In this document: piece by piece, positions 22,679-32,611 of the stretch
Layout of the letters: each line of letters opens with the position of its first letter
Numbering within the stretch: position 1 is the first letter of the stretch
Source of the DNA: Pegoplata infirma
Lineage: Eukaryota; Arthropoda; Insecta; Diptera; Anthomyiidae
NCBI GenBank assembly: GCA_963921195.1
Contig: OY992539.1
Span: 97,658,964-97,722,963, forward strand
Direction: 5' to 3'
DNA: 64,000 bases
Notes under the pieces: model-generated
What the model was told of the DNA's origin: nothing
What the model saw: the letters and a program-made list of their open reading frames with translations, nothing else
The model's database searches: none
Translations under genes and position numbers: made by a program

Positions 22679-23097
22679 TTTGGGGATTTTTATTTAATCT
22701 GCGATGTGGGTGCCCAAGGATTTTTTTTGACATTTATAGGACTTGGTGGTTCAAAAATTATTACAAAACCGTGAATTTCAAATTGGTTTCACTTTTAGTC
22801 CACGTGTTGAAAAACCCGTTAAACCAGCTTTAAAAACATGGAAGAGTCACAGAAAAATATTTAACAAAATATTTTTGTCACTCACAAATATTTAAGCAAA
22901 ATTTAAGCAATTAAGCAAAAAAAAACTTACACTCGAAAAAAAAAATTTACACTCAAAAAAAAAATTTTGTAATTTTTTTTTTCAAAAATGCCTAAAAAAA
23001 GTTTTTTACTCAAAATAAAATATTTCTAATCAAAATTGATAATTTTTTTTTAGTTAGAAAACTAAAAGGCACCGTGGATATTCATGGATTCGGCTAA

Positions 23098-23663
23098 CAA
23101 GGAGAGTCTCCCTGGTGTCACCCTCCGATCTTCATGACATTTGGATATGTTGTTCAGAACGAAAATTAATTCGACACGTATTTTTTTAGCGGCCCAAACT
23201 CATTTTTAGGGGGTTCGATTTGTATGGAAGGAAATTGACCTTTTTCAGTTTTTTACGATTTACGTCTACTATTTGATCAAAACTAATATAGGCGTATTTG
23301 GTATTAGATTAAATGTAATTAAAATACCTATCTTGTGATGCTAACAACATGTAAAAAAAGTAAATATTTTTCGACTTATTAACAAAAATGTCCAAAAATT
23401 TTGTCATTTTACTCAATATGACGAAAAGTTGTGCATGTTTGGACACGTTCTTTGCACATGAAGATAGGTTTTCCAAAGACCTTTCATTTGGTATGTAACA
23501 TGACTAGGTTTATTTATTACCGTTTCTTCCCCCTCATTTTCACCCCCTAAATATGAATTTGGGCTACAAAAAAAAAAAAAAACTGTTCCTTTATTTTTTA
23601 TACTCTAAAAAATAAAACCAATTCCATAAAGATCGGCGGGTGACACCAGGGAGACCTTCCTTG
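23098..23663. mobile_element. TAA-flanked TIR element (PIF/Harbinger-like MITE)
   Basis: TIRs of about 40 bp: CAAGGAGAGTCTCCCTGGTG on the left and CAAGGAAGGTCTCCCTGGTG on the complementary right, both continuing into GTCACCC and GATCTT. TAA is duplicated at 23095-23097 and 23664-23666; removing the element restores the GTCY-repeat phrase GATTCGGC-TAA-GTCGAATT. A 3-bp TAA duplication suits PIF/Harbinger. Related fragments lie at 14756-15065 and 45880-45998. Non-coding. Confidence 0.75.
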
Positions 23664-24222
23664 TAAGTCGAATTTAACTCTTCTACTTTTTTTACATATT
23701 TTTTTTACTTTCTGTAACAAATGAAACCTTTTTATGTCAGAATAACTTCAAAGTCCTGCACTTTGATCAAGGGGATAAGAAAATTACAGTTTTCTCGGTC
23801 CGCCTCCTTTTGTAGGTGTGGTCCGGCAACGTCCCCGCCGACGCAATTGTAATTTTTTTCACATTTTAAAGCTCATTTTAGCAAAAATGCTAAAAATAAA
23901 TACGTAAATACGTGTTTTAGTATTAAAATTGAAAAAAAATTTAAGTTTTTATGCGTTTTTCATATTTTTAACATTTTTTTCGATAATACCGGTACGTACC
24001 GGTATCGACGTTTCGGTAGCGGTAATACCGTAACCGATTCAACTCAAATACCGTAACTGATACCGATACCGAAATAAATAAAAAAAACGATACCAATACC
24101 GATATCGATACCGTTATTCGTTTCGATTGCCAACCTTGCATTTTAAGAACATATTTTCCGTTTAAAACTGTTTTTAGAGCATATTTTTGGTTTCCCTGAT
24201 AACACAGTGCAGCAGCACATTT

Positions 24223-24712
24223 AGGACCTCAACCAAACCAAGACAGTTTGAAAAAAAATTTTTCAATTTTTTTTCAAAGGCGTTGGAAAAAAGTCGAAAA
24301 AACTAATGTTAATATTTTTTTGAACTTAAAATAGTGTTTGGATGTCTTCAATAGAATTTTATGGGGAACATTTTTCTTGAGTACGCTAAACCTCTATCTC
24401 ACGTTTTAATGAGTCATTTACGTCATTTTTTTAAGAAATGGCTCAGAAACCTACTAAAACGTGCAGATAAAGGGTTAACATATTCTATAAGAAATTCCCC
24501 ATCAAATTCTATTGAAGACATCCAAACACTATTTTAAGCTCAAAAGAACAGTTACATTATTTTTTTCGACTTTTTTCAAACGCCTTTAAAAAAACAATGA
24601 AAAATTTAGTGGGCTATAAAAAAAATTTGAGACGTTACAGAGCAAAACCCATTGGGGGTTTAACTACTACACACAAGTACTTTCAAACTGTCTTGTTTTG
24701 GTTGAGGCCCTA
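24223..24712. mobile_element. 490-bp fold-back MITE
   Basis: The outer arms pair over about 30 bp: GGACCTCAACCAAACCAAGA near 24225 against TCTTGTTTTGGTTGAGGCCC near 24691. Inner arms pair again, GTGTTTGGATGTCTTCAATA near 24337 with its mirror near 24511. Just outside the right end, GAGGCCCTAAGAAATGA is repeated in tandem (24704 and 24726, period 22). Target duplication was not resolved. Non-coding. Confidence 0.72.
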
Positions 24713-24742
24713 AGAAATGACCCTTGAGGCCCTAAGAAATGA

Positions 24743-26241
24743 AATTTATATAAAAAATATTTATGCATTTCCAATATATAAAAAAAATATTTTTTTTAAA
24801 ATTTTTCAGCACGATATTATATTTAAGGATATAGTTTTATCAAAGGACATGTTTAAAATGTTACCATTTCCATCTGGTGAATATATGACAAAATTCTCCA
24901 TAGCTCATAAAAATGTCTGGATATTTACAGGTAAAGCATATTTGGAAATTAAAGAAAGCATGTTATTATAAATTATTGTATTTTTCTGAAAATAACATTT
25001 TCAGATTATTTTAAATGTAGTAATTTAAATAAAAGTGTCAGCAAATTGTTTTAAAAAAGTCAATGGAGCGATAAATTACTTATTTTTGGATAATTTTCTG
25101 CTAAAATACAGATTTAAGCAAAATATTCTGTACGTTTTTTAACCAAAAAACTAATTTTTATCTGTATTTTTACTTATTTCTATGTAATTTTAATTTGTTA
25201 GTTAAAAACAGAGTTCTGTAAAAACACCAAAATTTTATCTGATTTTTCTAAATGTTAAAAAGGTACCAAAAAAAATCTTTTCAAAAGTCTTACAAAATAA
25301 CACGTGTTTTACTTAACTCTGTAAATTTACTGAGTTTTTTTTTCTGTAAAATTTTTACAAAATTCTGTAAATTTACACAGTTTTTCTTTGCTAAATGGTG
25401 TTTTAAGTTTACTAGAATCTCTGTGAATTAACAGTTTTTTTGTCAAAATCATTTTACAGAGTTTTATAGTAAAATTACCAAGACATGTTGCTAGCTGGAA
25501 AAGTATGGTGTACTCTGTTAAATTAGCTGAGTTTTTCTGTAATTTAACAGAGTTATTATTTTTGAGTGTAATTAAAATTTAATGGAAATTAAAAAATCCA
25601 ATGTATGAGAAAATTTACTATAAATTAAAATGGGCATTGTAGTGGGTATTCATAGATTCGGCTAAGTCGAATTTAACTTTTCTATACTTCGTGTAACTTA
25701 GCTAAATAAAAATTCGGATGTTAGTGGACCAACCTATTCCCGAAAAACTGGACCAAGATCTGAAAAAAATAAAATTTTCCCCATTAAAATGGCTAAAAAT
25801 TGGAAAGTAATAGAGATAACGAGTACTTCAAGCATGTTTTTTTGAGGTATTTACAAGCGCTTTAAAAAAATCCAAATAATAAAAATCGGATAATAAACAA
25901 CAAATTGGCATGCACTTAAAGCCTTTGTATGCAAAAGGTGTCCATCTTTAGGGGACCCTGCAGGCGCGGTTGTAGGACATATGGGGCCCTTCGTCCAAAC
26001 TTAAGATCGAAATTACGTTACCTATAACCGGTTTAAATTTCACTGCGATTGGTCCAGTACTTACTGAATGGCCGAATTATTTCCAAAAATATCTATAATA
26101 AACCACTGTGCAACAGTGCGTATGATTAATATTTCGCCAAAAATACCTTTTATACACCGTTGCGTATGATGTATATTTTAATAATTGTGAGATACATAAT
26201 AACAGGCGCGGATTCAGGGCGATTTCTCCCCCCCAAAACGA
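24743..26241. other. non-coding; TE termini and ACAGAGTT-rich segment
   Basis: From 25060 to 25560 there are many CTGTAAATTTACAGA-type motifs ending in TTTTTGAGTGTA, the end type of several MITEs in this window. At 25634-25690 there is a GTCY-repeat 3' terminus (GATTCGGCTAAGTCGAATTT). At 25990-26105 a block (AAATTACGTTACCTATAACC onwards) matches 43200-43310, and at 26113-26170 lies a GCGTATGAT hairpin. An 84-codon open frame from 24717 has no features that I recognise. Confidence 0.5.
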
Positions 26242-26330
26242 TTTAAAAAAAAAAAGAAAGGAAAGGAAAAAAAAGAAAAAAAGGAAGGGAAAGCAAAAAA
26301 GGAAGGGAAACGATCAAAGATAGAAAGAAA
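26242..26330. repeat. purine-rich low-complexity tract
   Basis: About 90 bases of nearly pure A/G (GGAAAGGAAAAAAAAG, GGAAGGGAAAGC) on the plus strand, with few interruptions. Confidence 0.8.
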
Positions 26331-26439
26331 ATTAACAGGATGTAAAAATTCCTTGGGAGAAGTATAAATGGCAAAAGAGTCGTGGACATTTTCTAACCGA
26401 AATAAATTTTAGGATAATGCCTTTTATTCTTTTTTTATT

Positions 26440-26900
26440 ATTTCTATAGGAAAAAATTCCTCATCAAATGAGAATTTTTCTTAAAAAAAATGTTTCAAAA
26501 TATGCCAAAAAAAAAATTTTGCAAAAAATCTGAGAATCGGATACATTTCTACAGGAAAAACACCTCAGAATCAGAGTTTCTCTATGGAGAAATATATTTT
26601 ATAATCCTTGAATTTTTAATATGAAAATATCAGAATTTCAATGTTTAAAAAACTTTTTCTTTGCATAAAAAATCTCTCAGAATCTGAAAATTTTTTCTTT
26701 TGAAATACTGTCTAAGAATTCGTCTTTTAAAAATGTAAGAATTTAAGAAATTTCCTTACAAATCATTAGATGGCAATAAAACCGTAAAATTTTTCTATCG
26801 AAAAATGGTATAAAATTTAAGATTTGATTTTTATAAAAATGCATCAAAACTTCTTAATAAAGTGTCTTAGAAACAGATAATTTATTAAAATCTGTTAAAG
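26440..26900. repeat. degenerate 35-bp satellite
   Basis: Motifs such as CTCAGAATCTGAAAATTTT and ATGAGAATTTTTC recur at roughly satellite spacing but are more degraded than at 2.6-5.9 kb. The LOA-like element at 26957 lies just beyond it. Confidence 0.6.
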
Positions 26901-26956
26901 CAAAATTTTTGATTTTTTTGCCAAAATTTTGAAAAAATCAAATAATTGGCTCTCTA

Positions 26957-28843
26957 GGTTAGGTTAGGTTGTAAGTGGCTGCTGACGTTTTACGTCAACA
27001 CACGTAGACTCTGAGGTCCATTGTGATACCACAGGATCGTAATAGGTTTCCCTACTAGTCCCTGTCGTTAAACCAGTTTGAGCTTCTTATGAAACTCCTT
27101 AGATGTTGAATTTTGACATCCGACAAATCAGAAAGATCGTACAGCTCCCTAGATCCCAGTGAAGCAAGTCGCTGACCAGAAAGTGCCGGGCAATGGCAAA
27201 TAAAGTGTTCGATAGTTTCCAACTCCTCTTCATCCATGCAACTTCGGCAAAAGTCATTCGACGGCACATTTAACCGCTCTGCGTGCTTCCCTATAAGACA
27301 GTGTCCGGTAATTATAGAAACCACCGTCGAAATCTCTCCTCTTGGAAGCGATATCAGCTCACTTGTGCGCCCCTGATTAAGAGAAGGCCAAATCAGTCGT
27401 GTTGTCTCACACGTCCATCCATTTGCCCATCTTTGATTAGTCTCCGTCGCAGAACAAAGCCGTAGGTTTTGCTTGCAACTTTCTAGAGGCATACCAACAC
27501 ATTCCAATTCTGTTGGAACCTGTAAGGTAGTTCCTAGTATTGAAAGCTCATCGTCTTTGCAATTCCCTGGAATGTCTCTGTGCCCTGGGACCCATATGTT
27601 AAACTGCTGGGCCATCTCATTTAAAGACGTGCGGCAGTTAAGGGCAGATCTTGTTTTCAGAAACATTGAATCCAGGGACTTGACCGCGGCTTGACTGTCA
27701 GTATAGATGTTGACTGCGGTTGTAGACAAGACATTGCAGCTCAACCAGTCAGCCACTTCCTTTATTGCCAGCATCTCTGCCTGGTAAACACTGCAATGAT
27801 CTGGCAATCTACGAGCCAGGCTCAATCCAAGCTCTTCCGAATAGACCCCAAAGCCCACTTGTTCGTGCAGCCTCGATCCATCTGTGTAAAAATTTATGGT
27901 AGCTCACATTCCCGGAGTATCCCCCATCCAAGACTCCCTGGATGGTATCATAGTGGTAAAGTGGCGCTCAAAGAGGCTCAAAGAGGGAGCACAATCCACA
28001 TTTTGTGGTATTGTTATCTTTTTCAAGATCGCGCTATGGCCACAATCGCTGCTCCTCCATTGCAGCGTGCTATTAAGTCAAATTGCCGACGCAGCTGCAT
28101 ACTGCCTACCCAATATGTCCAAGGGTATCAGGTGAAGGAGGATTTCTAATGCAGCCGTAGGTGTAGTACGAAGAGCACCAGTGATGCACATTGACGCCAT
28201 TCTCTGTACCTTCGTGATAAAGACACAGTTCGCTTTTGTTTCTAAAGCAGGCCACCAGACCATGATTCCATACAGCAAAATTGGACGCACCACTGCTGTA
28301 TAGATCCAATGAACGACTTGAGGGCTAAAACCCCATCGTTTTCCAATGGCCCTTTTACAGGAATACAAAGCAATCGTTGGTTTTCTCACCCGTTCCTCAA
28401 TATTACGCCTGAAATTCAGCTTCCTATCTAGAAATACTCCAAGATACTTGGCTCCATCTGAGAAGGTGATTTCAGTACCGTCCAGAGAAATAGGATCGAA
28501 AGCAGGAATCTTATTTTTCCTTGTAAATAAAACAAGCTCTGTTTTACTAGGATTAACTCCTAGACCACAGTCTCTTGCCCATTTAGACAGATCTTTCATA
28601 GAACCCTGAAGAATGTCCGGCAATGTTGGCAGATGCTTCCCCTTTACCGCTATCGCGACATCGTCAGCATATGCGACAACATGACAACCACGTGCTTCTA
28701 GAGATAGCAGCATTGAATTCAGTGCCAGGTTCCAAAGAAGCGGCGAAAGAACACCTCCTTGTGGTGTGCCCCTATTGACAAATCGAGATATGACGGACGC
28801 TCCCAATTCAGACGTTATACGTCTACTGGCAAGTAGGCTCTCT
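26957..28843 (-). mobile_element. 5'-truncated LOA/I-like non-LTR retrotransposon
   Basis: An insertion of 1887 bp on the minus strand with exact 12-bp duplication ATTGGCTCTCTA at 26945-26956 and 28844-28855. Its 3' end (low coordinates) is a simple (CCTAA)n tail, like the element at 20723-21388. The 3' UTRs share GTGGTATC and ATGGACC. 5' truncation falls within the reverse transcriptase. Order in the element: partial RT, linker, RNase H, Cys-rich tail, UTR, tail. RNase H plus this C-terminal block points to the LOA/I group; exact clade needs a tree. Confidence 0.87.
27055..28843 (-). pseudogene. partial RT-RNase H polyprotein with two in-frame TGA stops
   Basis: One reading frame runs from the truncation point at 28843 to the terminal stop at 27055-27057. 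TGA stops interrupt it at 28078-28080 and 27904-27906. RT motifs seen: GTPQGGVLSPLLWN (domain B) and AYADDVAIAV (catalytic YADD); domain A is lost by truncation. RNase H acidic residues are all visible: FYTDGS, QAEMLAI, YTDSQAA and KDDEL. A C-terminal CRSC...ETIEHFICHCPAL motif follows. Codons upstream of 28843 (to 28974) are flanking DNA read through, not part of the protein. Dead copy: truncated and stop-containing. Confidence 0.87.
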
Positions 28844-28855
28844 ATTGGCTCTCTA

Positions 28856-29289
28856 ACAAACTTTGAAAACTTATTGTTCAACAATACGAGAAAAACACCT
28901 CTATGAAATCTTAACAGCGTGAAAAGGGCATTCTGAATTTTAAAACAAAATTTTTCGCAGGAAAAAAAGGACATTCAAATATTATTTTCAAAATTTTTTG
29001 TTTAAATTAAAAAAAAAAATTAAATCTTAAAAATTTTATCTACAATATTGTTTTTATAAGTTTTTTCGTACGACTTACAGTTTCCGAGTACAAAAATGTT
29101 AAAAAACTGTCTAAAAGCCAATATTGTCAAAAAGCGCTTCATTAAACGCCCATTTCTTCCAATGTATTGATAAAAAAAATATATGGTTTTTAATAATTTA
29201 CGAAGCTCTATTAAATAACCAAAAATAAACAAAATCGGTGATTCGTCAGTTAAATTTCCCATGGATTTATTAATTTGTAAGACTTTTTT
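28856..29289. other. non-coding flank of the LOA-like insertion
   Basis: AT-rich sequence following the duplicated target site. It contains only small chance frames and no repeat that I recognise. Confidence 0.5.
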
Positions 29290-29564
29290 TACCCTCCACT
29301 CTAGTGATAGAGGGTATATATAAGTTTGTCATTCCGTTTGTAACACCTTGAAATATTGGTCAAGGACCCCATAAAGTATATATATTTATGATCCTCGATC
29401 GATTTTAAGTCGACCTAGCGTTGTCCGTCCGTCCGTCTGTCTGTCTGTCCGTAGAAAACACGCTAATTTTTGAAAGACTTCACAGAGGCTACTGAAGTTT
29501 GGCATATATGTTTGTCATTTACCAGGTCAGGTTGGTGTTGCAATCCAGCCAAATCGGTCCAGTG

Positions 29565-29599
29565 CACTATAGGAAATTTTACCCATTTTTTGGCCAAAA
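29565..29599 (+). repeat. left terminal inverted repeat of Transib
   Basis: CACTATAGGAAATTTTACCC, then A, six T and GGCCAAAA. The first seven bases, CACTATA, occupy the heptamer position. An AAAA block starts 24 bp after the heptamer, loosely like the nonamer of a 23-type recombination signal. Pairs with 32576-32611. Confidence 0.92.
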
Positions 29600-29836
29600 G
29601 TCAAAATTAAAATTTTTGCAAAGTGTATTTTTTTTTGCTTTAATATAAAAAAAATACAACAAAGCAAACATATCTTTTTAAATTTTTTGACAGAATTCAT
29701 TTACTGTTACTTTATCAGCTGTTTTTCTTGTAATTTCTAAATACGTTATTAAATAACGATTGAGTGCAGCAAATTTTGTGATAGTTTTTAATAAAAGTTT
29801 TCATAAAAAAAAAAAATAATTTTTAAAAACTAAAAC

Positions 29837-32269
29837 ATGGAAAATAATGTCGAAGGTGAGTACTTTAATGATATATAGTGCAATGTTGGTGAACTTATCT
29901 AGTAGATCGATTAACTTGGAAAAATTGAAGTGACCTTAACTTGAACTTATGGAATTATGAATTGGAATTTTATTTAGACTTACAAAAAAATGATAGCATA
30001 TGTTAGCTATAAAACCATATAAGTTCTCTAGGACAATCAATTACCTTCCGAATTTATCAAATTTCAAGGTCGGATATGCGCAAACTTTTTTTTAAAACGT
30101 ATTTTTGCAGGTGACTACTGCGTGCCAAATTCAGAGTTATTCAATATATGGAGACAGAAACACAACGAATATGAGAAAAGAGCCGCTATTTGTGAACATT
30201 TCTTTACATATATTCCTGAGAGTGATTGTTCCGAAAAGTTTAGACAATATATAAAGGAGAAGTCACGGTTATTTTGTTCAAATATGAATATGAAATGGAG
30301 TAAAAGTTGTAAGAGTTTGAAAGTATTTGAAAAACAGCATGCTGTTTGGCTTAAAGGCAATACTTCTATAAAAGAACATAAACAGCAGCCTGATTCCACT
30401 AAATCGAAGCCTGGACGGCCGCAATTAACTTTTTGCCAAAAATCTGAGAGATCAAAAAGACGAGTTGCTGCAGAAATTTCCAAAGATCAACATAATGAAG
30501 TTGAACCGCTAGTTCTTGCTGCATCTGCGGCTGCTCGTAAATGTAACCAATTAGATTTAGCAGTGGTTTTAAAAGAGACTGTCAGTACTCCGACTAGAGC
30601 TGCAAAAGTGCGAAAACTTATTTCAAGAGCAACACCAACTAAGCTATCTGCTGATGAAGGACTAGCCTTTCTTTTAGAAAACAACTTTTCAAAAGAGCAA
30701 TATTGCAATATAAGATATGAAAACAAAATGAGAAACTGCGATATATATCCTCCATACAAAGAACTTACACGTAGTAAATATAAATGCAGACCAGACGGTA
30801 TAATAGTTACTGATACGTCAGCGAAAGTTCCATTGGAAATGTTACTGAAGCATACATCCCAAAGAATAATAAAAGTGCAAGAGGAAGTTATATCTACCTT
30901 AATGGAAACAAAAAAAACTGACATTTTATACGCCGAACTCATTGTCAGTTATGGATTTGATGGTAGTACTGGCTATACAAACTATAAGCAACAGTTTGAA
31001 AAGGCGGGTTCGTCTCAAAATTGTGACTCCTCCCTTTTAGCCACAACAATCATACCTTTGCGTTTAATAGAAGCGTCGGGAAATATTTTATGGAACAATC
31101 GTACACCACAATCTTTTAGATATTGTCGACCGTTAAAATTAGAATACAAAAATGAGACTAAAGAAATTATTTTAAAAGAAAAAGAAAATATAGAAGAAGA
31201 AATAAATTCCTTAAGAGCTTTTGAAGTAAAGCTTGGTAAAGAAAAAACTTTGTGCATTAAATTTAAGCTGTATTTAACTTTAATTGACGGCAAAGTACTA
31301 AATATTTTGACTGGAACAAAATCTAGTCAGACGTGCTCTTTATGCGGTGCTACTCCAAAGGATTTCATGAGCACAACAGATTTCAAAAACAAAAAATTTA
31401 AACCTAATGAAGAGAATTTAAAGTATGGGATAAGTCCACTGCATTGTTGGATCCGTTTTTTTGAATTTGTTGTGAATGCAGGATACAAAATTGACATTAA
31501 AAAGTGGCAAATAAGAAATGAAACTGACAAAGCGTTAGTTGCAAAAAGAAAGGCTGACATCCAACAGTTATTTTGGGATGAAATTGGTTTGCACGTTGAT
31601 AAGCCAAAGACTGGTGGCTATGGAAGTACTAATGACGGCAACACGGCCCGGCGAGCGTTCCAAGAACATATAAAGTTTTCTGAAATTACGGGCATTGACA
31701 AAGAACTCATTTTTAATTTAAAAGTCATTTTAATATGTTTATCGTGTCAGCTTCCTTTAGATGCGAGAAAATTTGAAGACTTTTGTTTTCAAACGGCCAC
31801 AATGTTCATGCAGAAGTATCCTTGGTTACCAATGACAGCCACTGTACACAAGGTTCTTGTGCATTCGCGGCAAATTATAGAGTCGACTGTGCTGCCAGTT
31901 GGATGCTTTGGTGAGGATGCCTCTGAGTCGCGCCACAAAATATATAAATCCGATAGATTGCTTCATGCACGAAAAAGTAGCCGTGTGAATAACTTGACAG
32001 ACGTTTTTAATAGAGCATTGGACACATCAGATCCTTATATTTCCAGCCTTTCGTTGAATAAGCGCATCAAGCACCAGAAGAAACTAAAGCTTCCACCAGA
32101 AGTGATAGAATTACTGAGATCAGAAGAGCAACATTTTGTGGAAAATTGTCAAGCAGACGAAGAAAATTCCGAAAGCGAAGATGATGAAATGGAGAATTGT
32201 GTCATTTTGAACCCATGTATTTTAAATGTTGTTGACGATTTAGAACTCGAAAATCAAATTTTTGAATAA
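29837..32269 (+). CDS. Transib transposase (RAG1-like), two exons, 725 aa
   Basis: Cut-and-paste DDE transposase of the family related to RAG1; expected to act in the nucleus on the element TIRs. Exon 1 (29837-29855) starts ATG in context AAAACATGG; exon 2 is 30111-32269. Splicing joins them in frame and adds ten residues before the V at 30122. Catalytic residues by motif match to RAG1: D290 (SYGFDGSTG; RAG1 D600), D399 (LIDGKV; D708) and E612 (GEDASESRHK; E962). Zinc ligands C415/C418 (CSLCGAT) and H586/H591 (VHKVLVH) match RAG1 CCHH. LHCWIRFFEF is a Transib-type block. The C-terminus is acidic (ENSESEDDEMEN). Length is normal for the family. No frameshift or premature stop. No RAG2-like partner nearby. 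Splice sites are predicted only. Confidence 0.93.
29856..30110 (+). other. predicted 255-bp intron of the Transib gene
   Basis: Donor GAAG|GTGAGTAC and acceptor TATTTTTGCAG|GTGAC both fit consensus well. Splicing keeps frame and supplies the only good upstream ATG. Without splicing, no ATG lies near the start of the long frame. Confidence 0.8.
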
Positions 32270-32270
32270 A
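32265..32270 (+). terminator. polyadenylation signal AATAAA overlapping the stop codon
   Basis: AATAAA overlaps the TAA stop (32267-32269) of the transposase. This compact 3' end suggests a very short 3' UTR; the cleavage site is not determined. Confidence 0.55.
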
Positions 32271-32322
32271 ATCCTTTTTAAAACCTACCATTGTTTGTTA
32301 CTTCTTAGTCTTAGTTAGTGTA

Positions 32323-32474
32323 CACTCGAAAAAAAAAAATGTAAAAAAAACATTTTAGAAAACCAGATAATATATCTAAAATCATAGATGCGGGAACCTA
32401 TAACCCTGGAAAGCCGTTTGGAACTAATTATTTGTAAGTTTTTAGTAAGCTTTACTAATTTTTTTTTTTGAGTG
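32323..32474. mobile_element. 152-bp TA-flanked MITE inside Transib
   Basis: Ends CACTCGAAAAAAAAAAA on the left and CACTCAAAAAAAAAAA on the complementary right, flanked by TA (32321-32322 and 32475-32476). It sits between the transposase stop and the right TIR, so it does not break the gene. The TA duplication suggests Tc1/mariner-type mobilisation. Confidence 0.7.
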
Positions 32475-32575
32475 TATGAAAAGTCTTAAGGGTCCCTCCC
32501 TCACTCTTTACAGTCTTTCAAAGTTCATATCCAAAAAAATCATTCAAATCGGTCCAGCCGTTTGGCTGTAATTAA

Positions 32576-32611
32576 TTTTGGCCAAAAAAAGGGGTAAAAT
32601 TTCCTATAGTG
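32576..32611 (-). repeat. right terminal inverted repeat of Transib
   Basis: Read on the minus strand: CACTATAGGAAATTTTACCC, C, seven T, GGCCAAAA. Perfect match to the left TIR for 20 bp, then one substitution and one extra T. Confidence 0.92.

Larger units (their letters stand above)
20356..24138. mobile_element. hAT-like element with 8-bp TSD, heavily nested
   Basis: CATTTTAA is duplicated at 20348-20355 and 24139-24146. The ends pair as CAATGTTGGCAATCGATAC on the left and CAAGGTTGGCAATCGAAAC on the right strand. Subterminal zones carry clustered ACCGGTA/TACCGATACC motifs (20400-20525 and 23985-24110), like the short repeats near hAT ends. Inside are a truncated LOA-like retrotransposon (20723-21388), a TA-flanked element (21486-22678), a GTCY-family 3' part (~22690-23690) and a TAA-flanked element (23098-23663). 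No transposase gene remains visible. A composite origin by recombination is possible. Confidence 0.72.
29565..32611 (+). mobile_element. complete Transib DNA transposon
   Basis: A 3047-bp element with 5-bp duplication CAGTG (29560-29564 and 32612-32616). Removing it restores the host-repeat phrase CGGTCCAGTGGTTCAAAAG, seen nearly intact at 13285 and 13467. The terminal inverted repeats are perfect for 20 bp, CACTATAGGAAATTTTACCC, then continue with one substitution and one indel through GGCCAAAA. It encodes an apparently intact RAG1-like transposase. CAC-starting ends, a 5-bp G/C-rich duplication and ~3 kb length match the Transib superfamily. All required parts are present, so it is either active or very recently so. 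Confidence 0.95.

Noticed and set aside
24717..24971. 84-codon frame as a host gene
   Set aside because: AT-rich composition, no motif, and directly beside MITE termini. Not distinguishable from chance.
27283..28149. Plus-strand frames opposite the LOA-like element
   Set aside because: They mirror the RT/RNase H frame on the minus strand, which has clear domains.
30487..31560. Minus-strand frames opposite the Transib gene
   Set aside because: Antisense shadows of an intact 725-codon gene.
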